Positions 29,001-31,270 of a DNA stretch of 31,270 nucleotides are shown here, one piece after another. Position numbers and translations under genes: made by a program. Within the stretch, counting starts at the first letter, position 1; each line of letters opens with the position of its first letter. Location: the NCBI GenBank assembly GCA_009602725.1, contig WELB01000439.1, forward strand, positions 1 to 31,270. Direction: 5' to 3'. The notes under the pieces are model-generated. The model did not search any database, was not told the origin of the DNA, and worked only from the letters and a program-made list of their open reading frames with translations. This stretch comes from Spirogloea muscicola (lineage: Eukaryota > Streptophyta > Zygnematophyceae > Spirogloeales > Spirogloeaceae).

Positions 29001-29400
29001 ATAGCCGAACCCCATGGCGACAACCACTTCCATGCGCCGCCGGGCTCCTCCGCTGCGGCGTGACCTCCCCAAGATGCAGGGGGGTTTGTGGAAGCCGGTC
29101 ACGGCAATGGTAGTGGGTGGGGCTCAGAGCCCGTAAGCACAGCAGCATGAGAAGCAGTGGGAGACGGTACTGGGAGAGTGGGTCCTGTGCCCCTCTCCGT
29201 GTTGTCCTCCTCCATGGCATCCTCGGATGGCGTTGGGGCCGTGGTCGGGACAGCCGTCTCGTCCATCCCTGGCCTGGCGGGGCCCGGGATGAGCGCATAG
29301 CACAGCAGCTGCTGCAGCTCCGGTGCGCCGCTCTCGCGCTGGCCGCCAATGCGGCCTCTTCCCCGGCACAAGTGAGCCGAGGCTCAGACCGCAACCGGCG
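26038..29400 (-). mobile_element. LINE-A copy, minus strand, N-terminus to endonuclease (degenerate)
   Basis: Going leftward from about 29370: acidic/Pro-rich N-terminus (TAPTPSEDAMEEDN), GGTMEGDAAVSAAPGEREHG, zinc finger CCRLCRRPCATKAGRSMHEL followed by AC (28785-28860), GGAWQLLLAKHQVAAQRAQA (about 28410), AGKRRAIRFRRAGDLARAAQ, AALEQLHPAAPG, FRQAIVRSRKVVAGGPSAML (about 28110), HREALRNTVSVH-type RT block with RQGDPMGGFLFALA (about 27560), YADD-region remnants (about 27465), LRILGVPIWDP (about 27270), the knuckle remnant (about 26430) and VALESTGVMPVQLHNGV. Broken by shifts throughout. It ends at about 26038, facing the plus copy. Confidence 0.85.
28785..28870 (-). other. N-terminal zinc finger of LINE-A
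   Basis: C-X2-C-X12-H-X3-C spacing (CRLCRRPCATKAGRSMHELAC) at the end of the N-terminal region. A decayed second copy lies at 21165-21225 (LCRRRCATSAGLSTHERAC). N-terminal fingers of this kind are typical of R2-like non-LTR elements, where they bind target DNA. That function is inferred here from position and spacing. Confidence 0.75.
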
Positions 29401-29439
29401 GCGGCATGCGCGCCCGGCGGCGCTCTGGCGCTCAAGCGC

Positions 29440-29870
29440 TCCGGGGGTTGGGGTTTTGATGCAAGAATGCGGCTGCTGGCATTCGAAATATGGCTGTGAA
29501 AGTAAAAGCCCATTCGAAGGAGCAGGGGTTGCAGAAGCCAGCCGGTGCACACCGAGGAAGTAGAAAGCGCGGCTAGATTGACTGGTGGCTGTGAGAGGCC
29601 AGCCCAAAGGAAGCGAGGGTGTTCGTGAACGTACTAGCGGAGGCACAGGCCAAGTAAACAGAATGCGCTCTTATCACTCCCGTGTCAGCATTCGGAAGTG
29701 AGAAGGCGCGCGCGGTGCGCAAGGGAAGGGTGGCCAATTCAGCCAATATTACTGCTCAGGCAAAAGCGAGTCCAAAAGTTGGGGCAGATGATGGGTCAGA
29801 TGAGCTGAGGGGGCAAAGCGCAACCCCGCTGCGCAAGCCAGACGCAGCTACAAGGGCGAGACCGGCTCGC
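29440..29870 (-). mobile_element. LINE-A-related 3' end (C-terminal codons and 3' UTR)
   Basis: In minus orientation: HRRAGLALVAASGLRSGVAL-like codons (as RRAGLALVAASGLRSGVALC, about 29810-29870), a second protein-end remnant near 29680-29700 (CTTCCGAATGCTGACACGGG), the hairpin GGGCTGGCCTCTCACAGCC at about 29590, and the terminal CAGCAGCCGCATTC at about 29475. It lies immediately upstream, in element orientation, of the minus-strand LINE-A N-terminus. That is a 3' end next to a 5' end. Confidence 0.65.
29702..29785 (+). repeat. Dispersed repeat family X, partial copy
   Basis: GAAGGCGCGCGCGGTGCGC, GGCCAATTCAGCCAATATTA, CTGCTCAGGCAAAAGCGAG and AAAAGTTGGGGC: the left half of family X, embedded in LINE-A tail sequence. 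Confidence 0.55.
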
Positions 29871-29875
29871 CGAGA

Positions 29876-30115
29876 GAAGGTGCGAGGTGCGCATGAAATG
29901 AAAGAGTGGCCAATGTAAGCCAAAACACTGTTCAGGCAAAAGTCAGTGCAAGAAGTAGGGCTACATAAATCGAAGCCCACTGCTGAGGTGGCCAAGTTAA
30001 CAGCATGACGTTAAAGAAACCACGGGTGAGCACACGCACATGGCCAGGCCAACTTGGGCAGCCGGAGCGCCGCCGTGGAAGCTGGTGGCCTGACTTGAAG
30101 CGCGCCCAGCACGCT
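29876..30115 (+). repeat. Dispersed repeat family X, copy near right end
   Basis: GAAGGTGCGAGGTGCGCATG, GGCCAATGTAAGCC, ACTGTTCAGGCAAAAGTCAG, ACCACGGGTGAGCACAC and TTGGGCAGCCGGAGCGCCGC. It extends as far as copy 1, including the CGGAGCGCCGCC(A/G)(C/T)GGAA block, so that block belongs to the family. Confidence 0.65.
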
Positions 30116-30935
30116 GATGAATAACGGGAGCTTGAGAGCGCTGCAAGTAAGCGAGAGCCGCATTCAGTGACATGCAACTTATGCCTGCGGAATGCTAGCG
30201 TCCGTCCACGTCAACCAGCGGGGCAGATGCTGGATGAGGGAGGGACCATTACATAAGTAGCCACCGCATAGCGCACGGATAGAAGTGGTTTCCTGGGGGT
30301 GGTCCTTTGTTATGCCTCTCCTTTTTGCGCTACCCACTGGACGTTGCCCAGCCAGGCACTGTTGACGTGGGTGCTCCAGCTTTAGATGCGTAAGCGCATC
30401 TAGGAGTGCAAATCAAGCTGGCTACTCACAGCCGCTGTAGTGAAGTCGCCCCTACACACGCAGTTAGGGTGAGTCGTCCTTGTTAAGTTCGGCTGTAGGG
30501 GGTTTAGGGACCAACCCACTACACGGCAAAGCACTAGCGCATAGCGCAACGGAAGACAGGCCCTGTGGCGACGCCGTCCGGCGGCGACCCCACCTCCTGG
30601 GCGCGAGCCAGCAGCTGGCCCCCAAAGGGCGCAGCCACGGACTCCCCGCAGCGAGCCCCGCAGCAGGCTGCGGCGGCGGCTGCGGCGGCGAGCAGCGGCA
30701 AGGCTGCTCCTGGGCTTCGCCGGTCCCAATTGATGTCGGGTCTCGGCTCAAGGCTCGTAGTGCTCCCCCGTGCCAACCCCCCTCCAGGGGTGTGAGCGGG
30801 TCGCCCCAAGGCCTGCCCTTGCGGCGGGCCCAAGTTCCCCCTTTGGCAGGGTGGAACCTGGCGAGGGTCAGTCCAGGACGGGCAGGAGTTGCCCGCACCT
30901 GGGCGGGCCCACTTGTCCTTCAAGCGGCTAGCTGT
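30116..30935. other. No gene recognised; LINE-B-like tail and GC-rich block
   Basis: At 30450-30520 the sequence CACACGCAGTTAGGGTGAGT and GGGGGTTTAGGGACCAACCC matches the LINE-B 3' part at 20640-20720 (opposite strand). From 30560 to 30920 the sequence is GC-rich with a short CGG-type run (GCTGCGGCGGCGGCTGCGGC at about 30668). Open frames here are low-complexity. Confidence 0.45.
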
Positions 30936-31270
30936 CATGTAACGCTAACAGCATCGTGTGGCATAATCAAACGGCTGGATCGTTACAGCCCCCGCCCCCC
31001 TTGGATATTGTGGTTACGGAGGCCTATAAAGGTCCAGCATCGACACACATCGCTGGCCACGCAGTGGGTAGTGCTGAACAAAGAAAGTTGCAGCACTACT
31101 CCGATTACCCCCGATAAGATCAGCTCTTGCCAGCGGCACTCGACATCTTTGGCTGCTTAGGTCCTCGTTTCCTTACTCTCCTTCAAAACATAGCCAATCT
31201 AGGCTACACACGACATGCAGATGTGTTCCCGGCTGAGATGGGCTTGCAAGCTGCTTATCTGTCGTTGTTG
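30936..31270 (+). mobile_element. LINE-B C-terminal part, continues beyond the window
   Basis: Encodes in shifted frames TEAYKGPASTHIAGHAVGSA, EQRKLQHYSDYP, then DIFGCLGPRFLTLLQNIANL, GYTRHADVFPAEMGL and QAAYLSLL to the end of the window. It matches the minus-strand copy at 20730-21110 across its whole length. At least one stop and one frame change, so it is a decayed copy. No further C-terminal sequence is visible. Confidence 0.75.

Noticed and set aside
30490-30530. TTTAGGG-like bases suggesting a telomeric repeat
   Set aside because: Only one unit is present and the same bases form part of a LINE-B 3' hairpin (also at 20640). There is no tandem array.
1-31270. CRISPR arrays, bacterial operons, tRNA or rRNA genes
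   Set aside because: No regularly spaced identical repeats with unique spacers, no ribosome-binding-site and operon layout, and no tRNA or rRNA segment that I could recognise. The intron-rich plant-type genes show a eukaryotic nuclear genome.

Overview
The window looks like nuclear DNA of a green plant-lineage organism, most likely a streptophyte ('charophyte') alga. It holds two many-exon genes of plant type: a GATA factor of the plant C-X2-C-X18-C-X2-C class, and a leucine-rich-repeat receptor-like kinase whose kinase resembles the STRUBBELIG (SRF) family. SRF-type receptor kinases are known from the land-plant lineage, so a chlorophyte is less likely, but I cannot name the genus. Splice sites are GT-AG with clean phase agreement. 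The assembly is draft quality: N gap at 16460-17047, single N in a G run at 5627.

Layout. 1-2430: GC-rich edge, then dispersed repeats, mostly in minus orientation. 2430-3235: no gene seen, probably the 3' UTR and flank of the GATA gene. 3236-5620: GATA factor gene, minus strand, six recognisable exons; the first carries a B-box-like half motif. 5640-8470: GC-rich block and then a 2.6-kb mosaic of repeat tails, mostly plus orientation. 8479-16446: LRR receptor-like kinase gene, minus strand, about 20 exons, apparently intact (about 966 residues plus a signal-peptide exon next to the gap). 17048-31270: nested and rearranged non-LTR retrotransposon copies.

The retrotransposons are of the type with a zinc finger at the N terminus, a central reverse transcriptase (YADD) and a C-terminal zinc knuckle plus restriction-like endonuclease motif. 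I separate two families, LINE-A and LINE-B, plus a 'tail' variant. Their 3' ends carry short GC-rich hairpins (GGGCTGG..CCAGCCC, or GGCTGGCTTTCACAGCC followed by CAGCAGCCGC). Three nested insertions end at these hairpins and have target-site duplications, and the same hairpins make up most of the repeats around the two host genes. One of them inserted as a 54-bp in-frame cassette in another copy's endonuclease region.

The two host genes have no obvious shared pathway. Both lie on the minus strand and are separated only by retrotransposon-tail debris, so the 3' flank of the kinase gene and the upstream region of the GATA gene are both built of mobile-element hairpin repeats.
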